Shown here: piece by piece, positions 1 through 9,216 of the stretch | Numbering within the stretch: position 1 is the first letter of the stretch | Layout of the letters: each line of letters opens with the position of its first letter | Source of the DNA: Dehalococcoidales bacterium | GTDB lineage: Bacteria > Chloroflexota > Dehalococcoidia > Dehalococcoidales > UBA2162 | NCBI GenBank assembly: GCA_016932435.1 | Contig: JAFGCW010000039.1 | Coordinates: 1-38,099 of the forward strand | Length of the DNA stretch: 38,099 bases | Reading direction: 5' to 3' | Translations under genes and position numbers: made by a program | The notes under the pieces: model-generated | Databases searched by the model: none | What the model saw: only the letters and a program-made list of their open reading frames with translations | What the model was told of the DNA's origin: nothing

Positions 1-278
1 TATGCTGCCGCTTTTTTTAGTATCTCCTTCTCCATTTTCAATTGCCGGTTCTCTTCCCGAAGCCGTTTCAGTTCTTCTTTCTCTGTTTCCTGATGACCTG
101 TCCCCGGAAACGCGTTCTCTCTATCTGCCTGATACTCTTGTCTCCACCGACTTAACAATGCCGGTCGTATCCCTAAACTCCGCGCTGCCTTGGCTATCTT
201 GTATCCTTGCTTTTCTACCAGTTCGACTGCTTCTACCTTGAACTCGGCTGTATACTTCCTTCGTTTCCTTTCTCCCAT
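1..278 (-). CDS. IS3-family transposase OrfA, partial (C-terminus outside window)
   Basis: The minus strand from ATG at 278 reads MGERKRRKYTAEFKVEAVEL and continues with KIAKAARSLGI and LLSRWRQEY. That is the helix-turn-helix of IS3 OrfA proteins, which binds the element's inverted repeats. It is followed by a leucine-rich coiled coil (EKEELKRLREENRQL, then EKEILKKAAA) up to the window edge. A strong ribosome binding site GGAGG lies 4 bases before the ATG. The codons at the edge contain a run of seven A followed by G (plus-strand positions 11-18), a typical slippery site for the -1 frameshift that fuses OrfA to OrfB in this family. Only the first 92 residues are visible. Confidence 0.9.
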   Translation of the reverse strand, partial: MGERKRRKYTAEFKVEAVELVEKQGYKIAKAARSLGIRPALLSRWRQEYQADRENAFPGTGHQETEKEELKRLREENRQLKMEKEILKKAAA

Positions 279-340
279 GACACCTCCAGATTCGTTTATT
301 CTATCTCTTCTTTCGGTGTCCGTTCTATTAGACCACGGCA
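1..340 (-). mobile_element. IS3-family insertion sequence, 5' end only (rest lies left of the window)
   Basis: The element is recognised from its orfA-type transposase gene on the minus strand. Its outer end is placed at about 340 because the interrupted ATPase gene resumes there in frame: codons from 341 give PLFVQEV, the well-known continuation of the GN(P)LFVEEV motif in that family. Read on the minus strand the element would begin TGCCGTGGTCTAATAGAACG, and starting with TG fits IS3-family ends. The other terminus and any target duplication lie outside the window, so the exact edge is uncertain by a few bases. Confidence 0.75.
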
Positions 341-2347
341 CCCCTCTTTGTCCAGGAGGTGATACGTTACCTAATTGAAGAGGATCTCTTTATTAAGAAG
401 GAAGATCAACGACTGCTTATCGAGGATACAACGCTGGAGAGGAGTATTCCTGAAGGATTGAGGGATGTAATCGGAAAACGACTAACATTATTAGGTAATG
501 AGTGCAATCATTTGCTTTCAACCGCGGCTGTTATCGGGAGGGAATTCCGCCTTGAACTCCTTCAAAAAGTAGCAGGAATTACTGAGGATGAATTTATTAA
601 CAGTCTTGAAGAAGCCAAAAAGGCGGCAGTGGTGGAGGAGCGTTCAGGACTAGGTGCAGTGGTGACCTACCGCTTCACTCACGCCTTCTTCCGCCAGACA
701 CTTTACGAAGAGATGATCGCTCCCCGCCGTATACGACTTCACCAGCAGGTGGCAAGAGTACTCGAGGAGATATATGCTAATCGTCTTGCAGAACATGCTG
801 CCGAATTAGCTGAGCATTTCTCCCACACCTCAGATAAAGGTGATCTGGAAAAAGCCGTGAGATACGGGCAGATGGCGGCAAGAAGAGCATCTGACGTTTA
901 CGCCTACGGAGAAGCGGTACGACTACTGGAACAGGCAACCAAGGTCCAGGAAATCCTTGACCCGGATGATAAAGCAAAGAAATGTGAGTTGCTACTAGAT
1001 CTGCTAGAAGCTGTTTTCCGGACCGGTGATGTAAATCGTGTTATCGATACTATAGCTCCGGCTACGTTTTCCCTTGCAGAAGAACTGAAAGACGAAGCAA
1101 GAGCCGTCAGTGTATGCGTGTGGACTCTATTATCTGTTTTCGTGAGAGATGGCAATAATTTAGATCCTCAAATTACAGAGTGGGGAAACCGAGCAAATAA
1201 ATATGCTAAACCTGACACTCCTGAACGCGTCTACGCTGATACAATTATAGCTATTTCAAAGATGAATTCATCCGATCTACTTATTCAGCGAGAAGGACAG
1301 AAACTCCTTTTAGGAGCCGTTGATATAGCTAAGAAAATTGGTGATAATAATGCACTTTGGTATGCTGCAGGAAGTTTTCTATCTAGTAGTGCAGCGCCAC
1401 AATATTCCAGTGAAATCATACAACTGGCAGAGGAAATATGGTCAAGCACTCGTACTGGATTAATGCAGAATATTCTTTTATCAGCCTTTTTCTGGTTGGG
1501 TAATGTTTTCCTTACCATGGGGCAACGGGAAAAAGCAGAGGAAGTTTGGAATGAACTAGATGAAATTTCTGAACGCACAGAGAATATAATTTGGGAAATA
1601 GCATCAACCGGGTTAAAACTCAGTCTACTCTGTATCGACGGTCGTTTTGAAGAGACATTAAATGGTGTTGATCAATTACAGGCACTAGGCGAAGAAACCG
1701 GGTTGGCTGCGTTAGCATATACGAATTATGCATACCCAATGTATAGAACTCACTATTATCTAGGTAGTCTGCCTGTAAACTTCGAAAGTGTTATAGCAAC
1801 TGTACGACCAAGAATGCCTGCAGGTAATCATATTCTCGCCAATATGCTGGCTCATAAAGGGGATGCTGATGAAGTGAAGGAAATGCTTGCCTTTAGTGTG
1901 GTGAATCGTCCATATATTGGCACCGATGAAGATATGACTAATATATGGACCGACGCTATGAACCTGGAATCAGCGTTACTAGTCGGACACAGGCAATCTG
2001 CAGAAATTCTTCTAAACAGATTTAGAGGTACAGGCGTTTGTACAACCGGATATGCATCACCCATGTGCATTTTTCGACTTATGGGAGAAGCGGCGGTTCT
2101 TCTTGAAAGATACGACGAAGCTAAAGAACACTACAAAGAAGCAATCAGAGTCTGCACCGAAATGAGATTTCGTCCTGATTTAGCGTTATCAGGACTTGGA
2201 TTAGCCGAACTTTTATTAGATCACTATCCAGATGAAAAGTTCGAAGCCCTCGAACATCTCGACTTCGCCATCAAAGAATTCCGCGAGATGAAGATGCAGC
2301 CTTCCTTGGAGAGGGCTTTAAGACGGAATGATATACTGAAAGCGTAA
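341..2347 (+). pseudogene. AAA-ATPase/TPR signalling protein, 5' part removed by the IS insertion
   Basis: The reading frame is open from 341 and encodes about 669 residues. It begins abruptly inside the conserved PLFVQEVIRYLIEE segment that in AAA_16/predicted-ATPase proteins (often fused to adenylate cyclase or LuxR-type domains) follows the P-loop region. A winged-helix-like segment follows (residues ~30-120, containing LRDVIGKRL and VTYRFTHAFFRQTLYEEM). From about residue 140 there is a long alpha-helical TPR-like array with repeats such as AVRYGQMAARRASDVYAYGEA and YDEAKEHYKEAIRVC. The Walker A/B half and any N-terminal output domain are missing, so this is a fragment split by the IS element. 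A GTG at 359 could start a 662-residue product but has no family support as a native start. The ATPase function is presumably lost. Confidence 0.8.
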
Positions 2348-2488
2348 TATCCACAAAAGTGAGATACTTTTATATTTTGAGATTAACTATTCAATCTTGT
2401 TTAGTATTTAGTGATTAGGATTCAGGACTCTACGCTTCATCTTGACTTAACCGTCGCTAATGCGTACACTATTCTCAGGAGAGAAAAG

Positions 2489-2725
2489 ATGCCGATTTAC
2501 GAGTATGTATGCTCAAGCTGCGACACGAAGTTCGAAAAGATCCGCTCGATGAGTAAAGCGAACGATAGTGCCGAATGCCCTCACTGCAACCATAAAGCCG
2601 AACGGGCACTGTCCACCTTCGCCTGCTTCTCATCCGATGAAAGCGGAATGACTACGGCCGTAGCCGGTGGAGGAAGTTCCTGCGCCAGCTGCGCTTCCGG
2701 GAACTGCGCCACCTGCGCCAGTTAG
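2489..2725 (+). CDS. FmdB-family zinc-ribbon protein
   Basis: This 78-residue protein begins MPIYEYVCSSCDTKFE and has a second CPHC pair, the CxxC...CxxC zinc ribbon of the FmdB regulatory-protein family. The tail is rich in Gly, Ser and Cys (GGGSSCASCASGNC), as is common in this family. I place the start at 2489 because the upstream in-frame residues do not resemble the family and AGGAGA precedes this ATG by about 6 bases. The exact function is not established; the name comes from a putative regulator of formamidase or formylmethanofuran dehydrogenase expression. It lies 13 bases before the DUF763 gene and is probably co-transcribed with it. Confidence 0.85.
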   Translation: MPIYEYVCSSCDTKFEKIRSMSKANDSAECPHCNHKAERALSTFACFSSDESGMTTAVAGGGSSCASCASGNCATCAS

Positions 2726-2738
2726 CCTGAGTCAACTG

Positions 2739-3836
2739 ATGCCCGGTCCCGCGAGAACAGGAATCGCCAACCTCCCTCTCCACGGGGGTAAAGCGCCGAA
2801 GTGGCTTTTCCAGCGCATGGTCAAGCTTGCCCACGAGATTACTATCGCCATTGTCACCGATTACGGCCCCGAAGAAATGCTCAACCGTTTATCACATCCC
2901 TACTGGTTCCAGGCCTTCGGCTGTATTCTTGGTTTCGACTGGCATTCGAGTGGTGTTACCACAACCCTGTGTGGCGCCCTCAAGGAAGGAATCCGGGGAA
3001 TGGAACGCGACCTGGGATTATTTGTCGCCGGAGGTAAAGGCGCCACCTCACGAAAGACTCCATCAGAATTGATGAATTGGGGTGATATTATTTCCATTAA
3101 TCCCAATCCTCTTATCTACGCCAGCCGTATGTCTGCCAAGGTCGACAGTGCCGCCGTACAGGACGGATACCAGATATACCATCACTCATTCATATTCACC
3201 AAAAACGGCTCCTGGGCTGTCGTCCAGCAGGGAATGAATGAGTCGGCACGCTATGCCCGACGCTATCACTGGCTGGGCAAAGAAGTAACCGATTTCGTCA
3301 ACGAACCCCATTCCGCAATACTCTCGGAAAGCAGGGGCAAAGCCCTGAACCTGGTCGCAAGCGAAAGCAGTCCTGCCAGAAGTACCATCGCCGAAGTAGT
3401 ATCGAACCAGAAACCTGAGGAAATACTGCTGGACTTGAAAAAAATAAAGACGTTGAGTCTTCCGGCACGGCACGATATCCGGACGGAAGACCTGCACCCG
3501 GACAGTCTGAAAAAGATAATTCTGAGTACTTACGAGCGTCAGCCGGGTAATTTTAAAGAGTTACTAGGCCTGCCCGGGGTAGGAGCGAAGACGATCCGCG
3601 CCCTGAGCCTGATATCCGAGCTTGTACATGGCGTAGCTCCAAGTTACCGCGACCCCGCCCGGTACAGCTTTGCCCACGGCGGAAAGGACGGCATACCCTA
3701 TCCGGTCGACCGCGAGACATACGACAGGTCGATCGAACTGCTGAGAAAAGCGATAAGTAAAAGTAAGATTGCGCCGGGCGAGAAAAGAAACGCCGAAAAC
3801 AGACTTGGCAGGCTGATAAGAGAAGGAAATGGCTGA
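2739..3836 (+). CDS. DUF763 family protein
   Basis: This 365-residue protein opens with MPGPARTGIANLPLHGGKAP, the signature N-terminus of DUF763 proteins found in archaea and some anaerobic or thermophilic bacteria. The middle has the conserved YWFQAFGCILGFDWHSSGVT stretch. The C-terminal part carries a helix-hairpin-helix-like element, LLGLPGVGAKTIRALSLISE (residues ~275-295), which suggests nucleic-acid binding, although no activity is established. The longer in-frame extension back to 2667 overlaps the fmdB-like gene and is Pro/Ala-rich low complexity, so I chose the ATG at 2739. It overlaps the following rlmB-type gene by 8 bases, which indicates an operon. Confidence 0.88.
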   Translation: MPGPARTGIANLPLHGGKAPKWLFQRMVKLAHEITIAIVTDYGPEEMLNRLSHPYWFQAFGCILGFDWHSSGVTTTLCGALKEGIRGMERDLGLFVAGGKGATSRKTPSELMNWGDIISINPNPLIYASRMSAKVDSAAVQDGYQIYHHSFIFTKNGSWAVVQQGMNESARYARRYHWLGKEVTDFVNEPHSAILSESRGKALNLVASESSPARSTIAEVVSNQKPEEILLDLKKIKTLSLPARHDIRTEDLHPDSLKKIILSTYERQPGNFKELLGLPGVGAKTIRALSLISELVHGVAPSYRDPARYSFAHGGKDGIPYPVDRETYDRSIELLRKAISKSKIAPGEKRNAENRLGRLIREGNG

Positions 3837-4563
3837 GATAATAGAAGGCAAGAATCCGGTACTGGAAGCCTTGAGAGCGGGTCGCCCGGTCAATAAAATC
3901 ATGCTGGCCAAAGGCCTTAAAAGTGATTCCGCTGTATCTGAAATCCTGGACATAGCCAGGAACAAAAAGATACCGGTTGAGTATGCCGAACGACATATTC
4001 TCGACCGGCAAAGTGTAAAGGGCAGCAGCCGTGGAATTATTGCTTTTACTGCTTCGCATGAGTATGCAACCCTGGATGAACTGCTGGAGATACCGGGAAA
4101 GACCGGTGAACCGGCACTGTTCTGCCTGCTGGACGGGATCGAGGATCCGGTAAACCTGGGTGCCATCCTGAGAACAGCCGGGGCAACGGGAGTTCACGGC
4201 ATTATTGTCAGGTCACGCCGCGCCGCGGGACTAACCTCAGCCGTTGGCCGAACATCGGCGGGAGCGATCGAGTACGTACCCGTCGTGAGGGTAGCGAACA
4301 TTTCACAGGCAATAGAAACACTGAAAAAGAAAGGCATCTGGGTTACCGGTATTGAAATGACCGGCGAGGTTGATTACGCGAGTGTCGACTTCACGTTGCC
4401 TTCGGCTATCGTTATCGGCAGTGAAGGGAAGGGACTGTCCCCGCTTGTCAGGAAACACTGTGATATTTTAGCCCGTATCCCGATGAAGGGAGAAATCAGT
4501 TCTCTCAATGCGTCCGTTGCCGCCGCACTCGTCATGCACTGGGCGTTCCGTCAGAGAATGTAG
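3829..4563 (+). CDS. rlmB: TrmH/SpoU-family rRNA 2'-O-methyltransferase (RlmB type)
   Basis: This 244-residue protein has the two-part layout of RlmB, which methylates the ribose of a conserved guanosine of 23S rRNA using SAM. The N-terminal RNA-binding substrate domain (MAEIIEGKNPVLEALRAG, residues 1-75) resembles L30e. The C-terminal SPOUT knot has LLDGIEDPVNLGAILRTAGA, then IVIGSEGKGLSPLVRKHCD and IPMKGEISSLNASVAAAL, the three classic SpoU motifs including the motif-1 Asn-Arg and the knot. The length is typical. Its start lies inside the end of the DUF763 gene. A palindromic repeat begins 45 bases after the stop. Another TrmH-family specificity is possible, but RlmB fits best. Confidence 0.88.
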   Translation: MAEIIEGKNPVLEALRAGRPVNKIMLAKGLKSDSAVSEILDIARNKKIPVEYAERHILDRQSVKGSSRGIIAFTASHEYATLDELLEIPGKTGEPALFCLLDGIEDPVNLGAILRTAGATGVHGIIVRSRRAAGLTSAVGRTSAGAIEYVPVVRVANISQAIETLKKKGIWVTGIEMTGEVDYASVDFTLPSAIVIGSEGKGLSPLVRKHCDILARIPMKGEISSLNASVAAALVMHWAFRQRM

Positions 4564-4608
4564 TAAACACCGGATCAGCTGTTATCCTGGGCACGACGAA
4601 CAACAAGC

Positions 4609-4708
4609 TGTCATTCTGAGCATAGCGAAGAATCTCCTTTCTTAATCAGACGGGATTCTTCGGTCATCCCGATTCTCTACGCTCATCGGCACTCTCTCAG
4701 AATGACAC
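4609..4708. repeat. MITE-like palindromic repeat, TGTCATTCTGAG family, copy 1
   Basis: The unit begins TGTCATTCTGAG (4609) and ends CTCAGAATGACA (4697-4708), so its ends are perfect 12-base inverted repeats. Internally it carries GAAGAATC and GATTCTTC as a second inverted pair. A related unit with the same ends lies at 37791-37892. It sits between the rlmB-type gene and the convergent lipoprotein gene and has no coding capacity. Confidence 0.8.
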
Positions 4709-4761
4709 AGCACTCTGTTATCGTAGTAACGATAATTTGATAACTGCGAGGTTCTCCGGTA

Positions 4762-5556
4762 TCAGTCTTTATGTTTTATGGTAGAAGCGCCGGAAATCTC
4801 GGTGTCCCCCAGGGTTGGATTCCCAACGAAATATAGCCTTGATGCGCCGCTGACCTCAATATCGAGCATCTTATTCACGTATACCGTAGCCTCGCTGGCA
4901 CCGCTTAGAGTAACATCGACGTTTCCTACTCGGAATTTCTCGAGACTTGCCCTGCTGGCGCCGGACACCTCGATTTCCATATCATTCGCCACACCGGATA
5001 ATTCCATGCTGCTGGCACCGGATATTGTAAAATCTGCTTTCCCGGCGGTCAGGTTTCCTGATAGCTTACTGGCTCCGGAAACATCAATATTAGTATCGCC
5101 TGCAACAATATTAGATAATTTCAGGGTTGTCGCACCGGACACATCCAACCTGAGTGGGGATGCCGACCGAAATCCTGTTACCGTTCCCTTGCTTGCGCCT
5201 GATATTTCCAGCCCGTGCAGGGAAGCCATGGATATCTCGGCTTTCAACACTCTCTTACCCAGCGTGAAATCGGTAAATATATGTCGAGGACTTAAAATTA
5301 TTTTGAGTTTTGATCCTATTTGCGAAACTTCTATATAATCGAAAAGATCCTCATCGGCGCTGATAACAACGCTGTACGTGCTGGACTGTATTATGTCAAC
5401 TTCAAAGGCACTGCTTATATCCACAGAAGTGAAATTCGTGAAATCTTTCTTCTCGGTAATAACTTCACCGGAACCGATCGTCCCATTACATCCCGGTAAC
5501 ACCGGGACAGCAGCCAGAGTCAGGACTAAAATAACCGAAATCAGGCCCTTTTTCAT
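4762..5556 (-). CDS. GIN-domain (DUF2807) lipoprotein with SGAS repeats
   Basis: This 264-residue protein has a lipoprotein signal: a charged MKK start, a hydrophobic core and the lipobox LPGC with the acylated Cys at residue 23. The mature part begins with the GSGEVITEKKDFTNFTSVDI motif of the 'head GIN' domain (PF10988), a putative extracellular adhesin-like beta fold. From about residue 120 it contains at least seven SGAS or SGAT units spaced roughly 20 residues apart, as expected for rungs of a beta-solenoid. AGGAG precedes the ATG. It is likely anchored to the outer face of the membrane; its ligand is unknown. Confidence 0.87.
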   Translation of the reverse strand: MKKGLISVILVLTLAAVPVLPGCNGTIGSGEVITEKKDFTNFTSVDISSAFEVDIIQSSTYSVVISADEDLFDYIEVSQIGSKLKIILSPRHIFTDFTLGKRVLKAEISMASLHGLEISGASKGTVTGFRSASPLRLDVSGATTLKLSNIVAGDTNIDVSGASKLSGNLTAGKADFTISGASSMELSGVANDMEIEVSGASRASLEKFRVGNVDVTLSGASEATVYVNKMLDIEVSGASRLYFVGNPTLGDTEISGASTIKHKD

Positions 5557-5609
5557 GATTTTCTCCTGTACGGCAGAATATTGCCGAACGATTACTTGTA
5601 TTATGACAC

Positions 5610-6302
5610 TTACCCGTGAAAATGCAAGCCCTTTTTGGTGAAATATAAGTAACTTCCGGTTACCACTCCAAGAAGCACTGCCGCGACTGCTATCCCCAGC
5701 ACACAGAAAAGTGTAGCGTCATACCAGAAATCCCCCGGGAAGAGTTTCAGCATATACCCCTCTGCCGACCAGAAATCGTTGGTAAAAGCTATCAGGTGGA
5801 ACTGGTGAAAAAGCGTATCGAAATTCCACAGCGAACCCAGCCATAATGCCAGTATTAGCACCAGGGTAACACCGCTGCCGATCAACAGGTTTTGTACGAT
5901 CAGTCCCCCACCCCTCTTCTTATACAGGCACGCGCCGACGTATACGAGTACATAGGAAAGTGTTCCCGCTAACACCCCGTAATCCAGCCTGACAAGACCT
6001 TTGACGTCCTTCATATGGATGGATTCCTCGCGGGTAAACAATTCGAACTCAACACCGTCTTTTTCTACAGTCAGATCGATATATTCCTCTCCCGAGTTGA
6101 AATACGAGATAAGAGTTTCGGCCGATTTCACCAGTTCAGTCCGGGCAAGACCGGTAGTCGAAATAACGTCGTACTTATCGAAACCATATTCGTACAGTGA
6201 TACCGAATTGAACGCGATTCCTATGGCAGCCGTAAGAAGCAGAAAAGGTATGCAGAGTATGAATATCGCCCTGGTCACGATAGTCGCAATCTTAAGCTTC
6301 AT
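5610..6302 (-). CDS. DUF1461/TIGR01906 integral membrane protein
   Basis: This 230-residue protein has a membrane helix at residues ~10-32. An extracytoplasmic segment follows that includes SAETLISYFNSGEEYI and REESIHMKDVKGLV, the hallmarks of the TIGR01906 family. Three more membrane helices follow (around residues 108-125, 135-155 and 195-220). The role of the family is unknown. The ribosome binding site is weak (GGATAAG before ATG). It precedes the lipoprotein gene on the same strand by about 50 bases, so the two could be co-transcribed. Confidence 0.8.
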   Translation of the reverse strand: MKLKIATIVTRAIFILCIPFLLLTAAIGIAFNSVSLYEYGFDKYDVISTTGLARTELVKSAETLISYFNSGEEYIDLTVEKDGVEFELFTREESIHMKDVKGLVRLDYGVLAGTLSYVLVYVGACLYKKRGGGLIVQNLLIGSGVTLVLILALWLGSLWNFDTLFHQFHLIAFTNDFWSAEGYMLKLFPGDFWYDATLFCVLGIAVAAVLLGVVTGSYLYFTKKGLHFHG

Positions 6303-6392
6303 CTTATCCGGGATTTTACACCGTCCGAAGCGGAATTAACAGTTTTTCCAATGAAGATTGTTGTATAATGAGCAAACAGAAAAGGAAATGCA

Positions 6393-7028
6393 ATGGCCAA
6401 TCCGCAACTATCATATGAAGTAGAAATCCGATTCCATTTTGATAGTCATATTCAAGCCTGTGAGAAGTTACCCTTCCTCGAAGAATCTCTGCAAACGGTA
6501 GACTGGTGGGATACCGGTATGTACGGACTCGACCTTTTCAATACAGACCATATGTTGAGAATAGGCGATCTGGTATACGAGGATAACCATACAAAGCGTT
6601 ACCTGGGATGGAAAGGTCCGGATATCGGCGATTTTGCCAACATCCGCAGCGAAATCGATGAAGATGTCACCGATGGCGTTGAAAACAGCGTCGTACTGGC
6701 GAAAATAGGCGGCGACCAGACATACCTGACTTCGGATGGTATCATCGATGAGCTGAACAGACTGGGATACAAAGAATTCATGTCTTTTTCCGGTAAAAAT
6801 ACCCTCGGTCGATACGGACCTCTGGATATTGGGGTAAAACTTATGTCCTGCTCTCAGCTCAAATATCCGCTGATGGTAGAGATCGAGAAGATAGCATCCA
6901 CCGAAGAAGAGGCAAGACAGTGTGAAAAGCAACTCTATGAAATAGGTAGCGAATTGAATCTCCTGGACCGGCTGATAAAAGAAGAACCTACTCACCTGCT
7001 TTACGAATCTATCTATGGCAAACAATAA
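6393..7028 (+). CDS. CYTH-like domain protein
   Basis: This 211-residue protein starts MANPQLSYEVEIRFHF, and the EVEIR stretch resembles the ExExK-type signature of CYTH (CyaB/thiamine triphosphatase) proteins that bind organic phosphates. Alternating charged beta-strand motifs follow (RYLGWKGPD, IRSEIDED, MVEIEKIAS), consistent with a triphosphate tunnel fold. The usual Lys of the first motif is Arg here, and I cannot identify a substrate. AGGAAATGCA gives a good ribosome binding site, and a TATAAT -10 element lies at 6364-6369. The 3' end overlaps the next gene by 14 bases, so both are probably made together. Confidence 0.6.
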   Translation: MANPQLSYEVEIRFHFDSHIQACEKLPFLEESLQTVDWWDTGMYGLDLFNTDHMLRIGDLVYEDNHTKRYLGWKGPDIGDFANIRSEIDEDVTDGVENSVVLAKIGGDQTYLTSDGIIDELNRLGYKEFMSFSGKNTLGRYGPLDIGVKLMSCSQLKYPLMVEIEKIASTEEEARQCEKQLYEIGSELNLLDRLIKEEPTHLLYESIYGKQ

Positions 7029-7566
7029 GAGGATACACATATTCGGAGCTTCGGGTTCGGGAACGACAACGCTGGCGAAATGTCTGTCCGAACGTATGGA
7101 TATTCCTCACCTGGATACCGACGATTATTTCTGGGAAAAAACGGATATCCCTCACACTGAAATCCGGCAACTGGAAAAGCGTATCGGACTGTTGAAAACC
7201 GATCTTGAGAAATACCCGGAGTGGGTACTGTCCGGCTCTCTCTGCGGATGGGGTGATTTTGCCATTCCGATGTTCAGCTTCGCGGTATTCCTCTGGATAC
7301 CTGAAGAACTGCGGCTATCACGGTTGAAACAAAGGGAAGTAGAACGTTTCGGTCAGGAAGCACTGGCACCCGGCGGCTGGTTTCATGAAAACCACACCGG
7401 CTTTATCGAATGGGCGGCGCAGTATGATACCGCCGGAATGGAAATGAGAAGCAGGGCCCTTCACGAAGAATGGATGAAAACACTGCCCTGCCGCCTTGTC
7501 AGATTCGAACAGCCGCTGAGCGCTGAAATAATGGCAGCCCAGATCGTAGAATATCTGAAAAGTTAA
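7015..7566 (+). CDS. P-loop nucleoside/shikimate-kinase-like protein
   Basis: This 183-residue protein begins with a beta-strand and Walker A motif, IHIFGASGSGTTTLAKCLSE (GASGSGTT, residues ~10-18), followed by the substrate-site segment HLDTDDYFWEK typical of AAA_18/adenylate-kinase-like small-molecule kinases. A lid-like region (residues ~103-125, rich in Arg and Lys: RLKQREVERFG) follows. The phosphate acceptor cannot be deduced. The start overlaps the CYTH-like gene by 14 bases with no clear ribosome binding site, so translation is probably coupled. A tandem CYTH protein and P-loop kinase suggests a shared phosphorylated metabolite, which is inference. Confidence 0.75.
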   Translation: MANNKRIHIFGASGSGTTTLAKCLSERMDIPHLDTDDYFWEKTDIPHTEIRQLEKRIGLLKTDLEKYPEWVLSGSLCGWGDFAIPMFSFAVFLWIPEELRLSRLKQREVERFGQEALAPGGWFHENHTGFIEWAAQYDTAGMEMRSRALHEEWMKTLPCRLVRFEQPLSAEIMAAQIVEYLKS

Positions 7567-7617
7567 GTAAACACAAAGAGTCAAAAGTCGAGAAATATCA
7601 TGGTGTTTTTGTCTTCA

Positions 7618-8913
7618 CTATCCTGTACCGGATGAAAAGCGTTTCAAAAGATAGTGGACAATAACACTGACAACAAGTAGCGACACACCGAATACTGCTG
7701 CACGCCAGCCGAGTCCGATGGCCAGCCAGGCTGAAGCAATACACCCGACCAGGGGCAACACTATGTCGCGCGTAATATGTTTGAACTTACTTTCAGCATG
7801 TTCGTTTGCGAAAATTTTCACCGCACTGGCATTAACCCCGATAAATGCCAGCAGCGTGGCGAAATTGGTAAATTCAGCTACATCCTGGATATTTCTGATC
7901 AAGGTAAAAATGGCAGCAAAAATCCCAACAATAATTATCGTTATCCAGGGAGTACGACGGTGTTTACCGATAGTGCACAATTTCATCGGTAATACGCCTG
8001 CACAGCCCATCCCCCACATAGCCCGTGAAGCGGCAAACAGCAGTAATAAAACCGTGTTTGCCGTTGATGCCAGCGCAATGTAAGTCAACAATATGTCCGC
8101 CTTTTCGCCCAGCGCTACCGAGGCTACCTCAGCCAGCGGAGCTCCGGATTGACTGAGATCATTCCACCCCAGGACACTCACCGCCGATATGGCAACAAGC
8201 ATGTAGAAAACTGTGCTGATACCAAGCGACAGCATCATAGCTTTGGGCAGATCACGTTCAGGATTTCTCATTTCTTCGGATAAATTTGCCATCCCTTCAA
8301 AACCAAGATAGGCAAAAAATACCAGCGAAGCCGCTCCAAAAACGCCGGTTATTCCAAGAGGCATTTCCAGGATGTCCACATTACCCAATGATGGAATACC
8401 GATGGCGATGATTATTATAAGCCCGGCTGCTTCAACAAGGGTGAGAATCCCTGCAAGAATCGCTGATTCCCCGACTCCTACGAACACGATGATCGAGCAT
8501 ATAACGACTAATCCGATCGCCCCGGGTAGATAGGGAATTTGAAAGATATATTCTAAGTACCCCGCAAATCCAAGCGCCACTGCGGCAGATGAAATGATAG
8601 TAGCCCAGAGAACAAGCCATCCTGCCAGGAACCCCGGCATTCGTCCGAATGCCAGATTCAGAAATTGGAATTCGGGAGCGTTCTTTGGTCGAAGACGACA
8701 AAGCCTCGCGTAGGATAATCCGGTGAAACCGGCTACTACTGCCGAGATTAGAAAGGAAAGCCATGCGGCGTTTCCAGCCTGTTTTGACGCGACTCCAACC
8801 AGGACATATATACCGGCACCAAGGATCACTCCTGTTCCTACCAGGGTAGCCGAAATCAGCCCGAGTCTACGAGCCAGACCTGTTTCAGGACCTTCCACTT
8901 TCCCGTCACTCAA
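7618..8913 (-). CDS. APC-family amino acid permease
   Basis: This 431-residue protein has about 12 hydrophobic helices. The first contains ATLVGTGVILGAGIYVLVG, the unwound glycine-rich TM1 motif of the amino acid-polyamine-organocation family. TM6 contains ASLVFFAYLGFEGMANLSEE, which includes the family's conserved FFAYxGFE motif. It probably imports or exchanges an amino acid across the cytoplasmic membrane. The reading frame starts at a TTG with no strong ribosome binding site, so the start could be a little downstream (a GTG lies 15 bases further in). It converges with the kinase gene, leaving 51 bases between them. Confidence 0.9.
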   Translation of the reverse strand: MSDGKVEGPETGLARRLGLISATLVGTGVILGAGIYVLVGVASKQAGNAAWLSFLISAVVAGFTGLSYARLCRLRPKNAPEFQFLNLAFGRMPGFLAGWLVLWATIISSAAVALGFAGYLEYIFQIPYLPGAIGLVVICSIIVFVGVGESAILAGILTLVEAAGLIIIIAIGIPSLGNVDILEMPLGITGVFGAASLVFFAYLGFEGMANLSEEMRNPERDLPKAMMLSLGISTVFYMLVAISAVSVLGWNDLSQSGAPLAEVASVALGEKADILLTYIALASTANTVLLLLFAASRAMWGMGCAGVLPMKLCTIGKHRRTPWITIIIVGIFAAIFTLIRNIQDVAEFTNFATLLAFIGVNASAVKIFANEHAESKFKHITRDIVLPLVGCIASAWLAIGLGWRAAVFGVSLLVVSVIVHYLLKRFSSGTG

Positions 8914-9156
8914 TTCAAGTAAGTCTCGAATTCATGCCACAATTTTACAGTATTAAGTTAAATATGTGAACCTTACAATCATTTAAAGTTTCGGATAGTA
9001 AGCGTTGAGCCCGGACGACCGGTTTCATGATAAGCCTACCACGTATTTAAATACCTCAAGCATTACCAGGGGTAAAAATGTCCGGAATCAACAGTATGGA
9101 TGATATCTAACGAATATGTTCCCTCTTAAAATAGCCGTTTTCCAACCTCTATCTGT

Positions 9157-9185
9157 ATGACATTTTTCCGGGTCGCTGTTATAAT
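9157..9185 (+). promoter_or_regulatory. Sigma-70 promoter of dnaE
   Basis: ATGACA at 9157-9162 (one mismatch to TTGACA) is followed after exactly 17 bases by a perfect TATAAT at 9180-9185. A TGn extension immediately precedes the -10 hexamer. Transcription would start near 9192, leaving a leader of about 25 bases before the dnaE ATG at 9217. The intergenic stretch 8914-9156 shows nothing else I can name. Confidence 0.75.
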
Positions 9186-9216
9186 TATCCCATGCAAATT
9201 CTCGCCGCGAAGAACT

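Noticed and set aside
2..241. A plus-strand 79-residue frame
   Set aside because: The opposite strand encodes a clear IS3 OrfA.
3553..4197. Minus-strand frames of 200 and 214 residues
   Set aside because: They are antisense to the DUF763 and rlmB-type genes and look like low-complexity Ser/Arg-rich noise.
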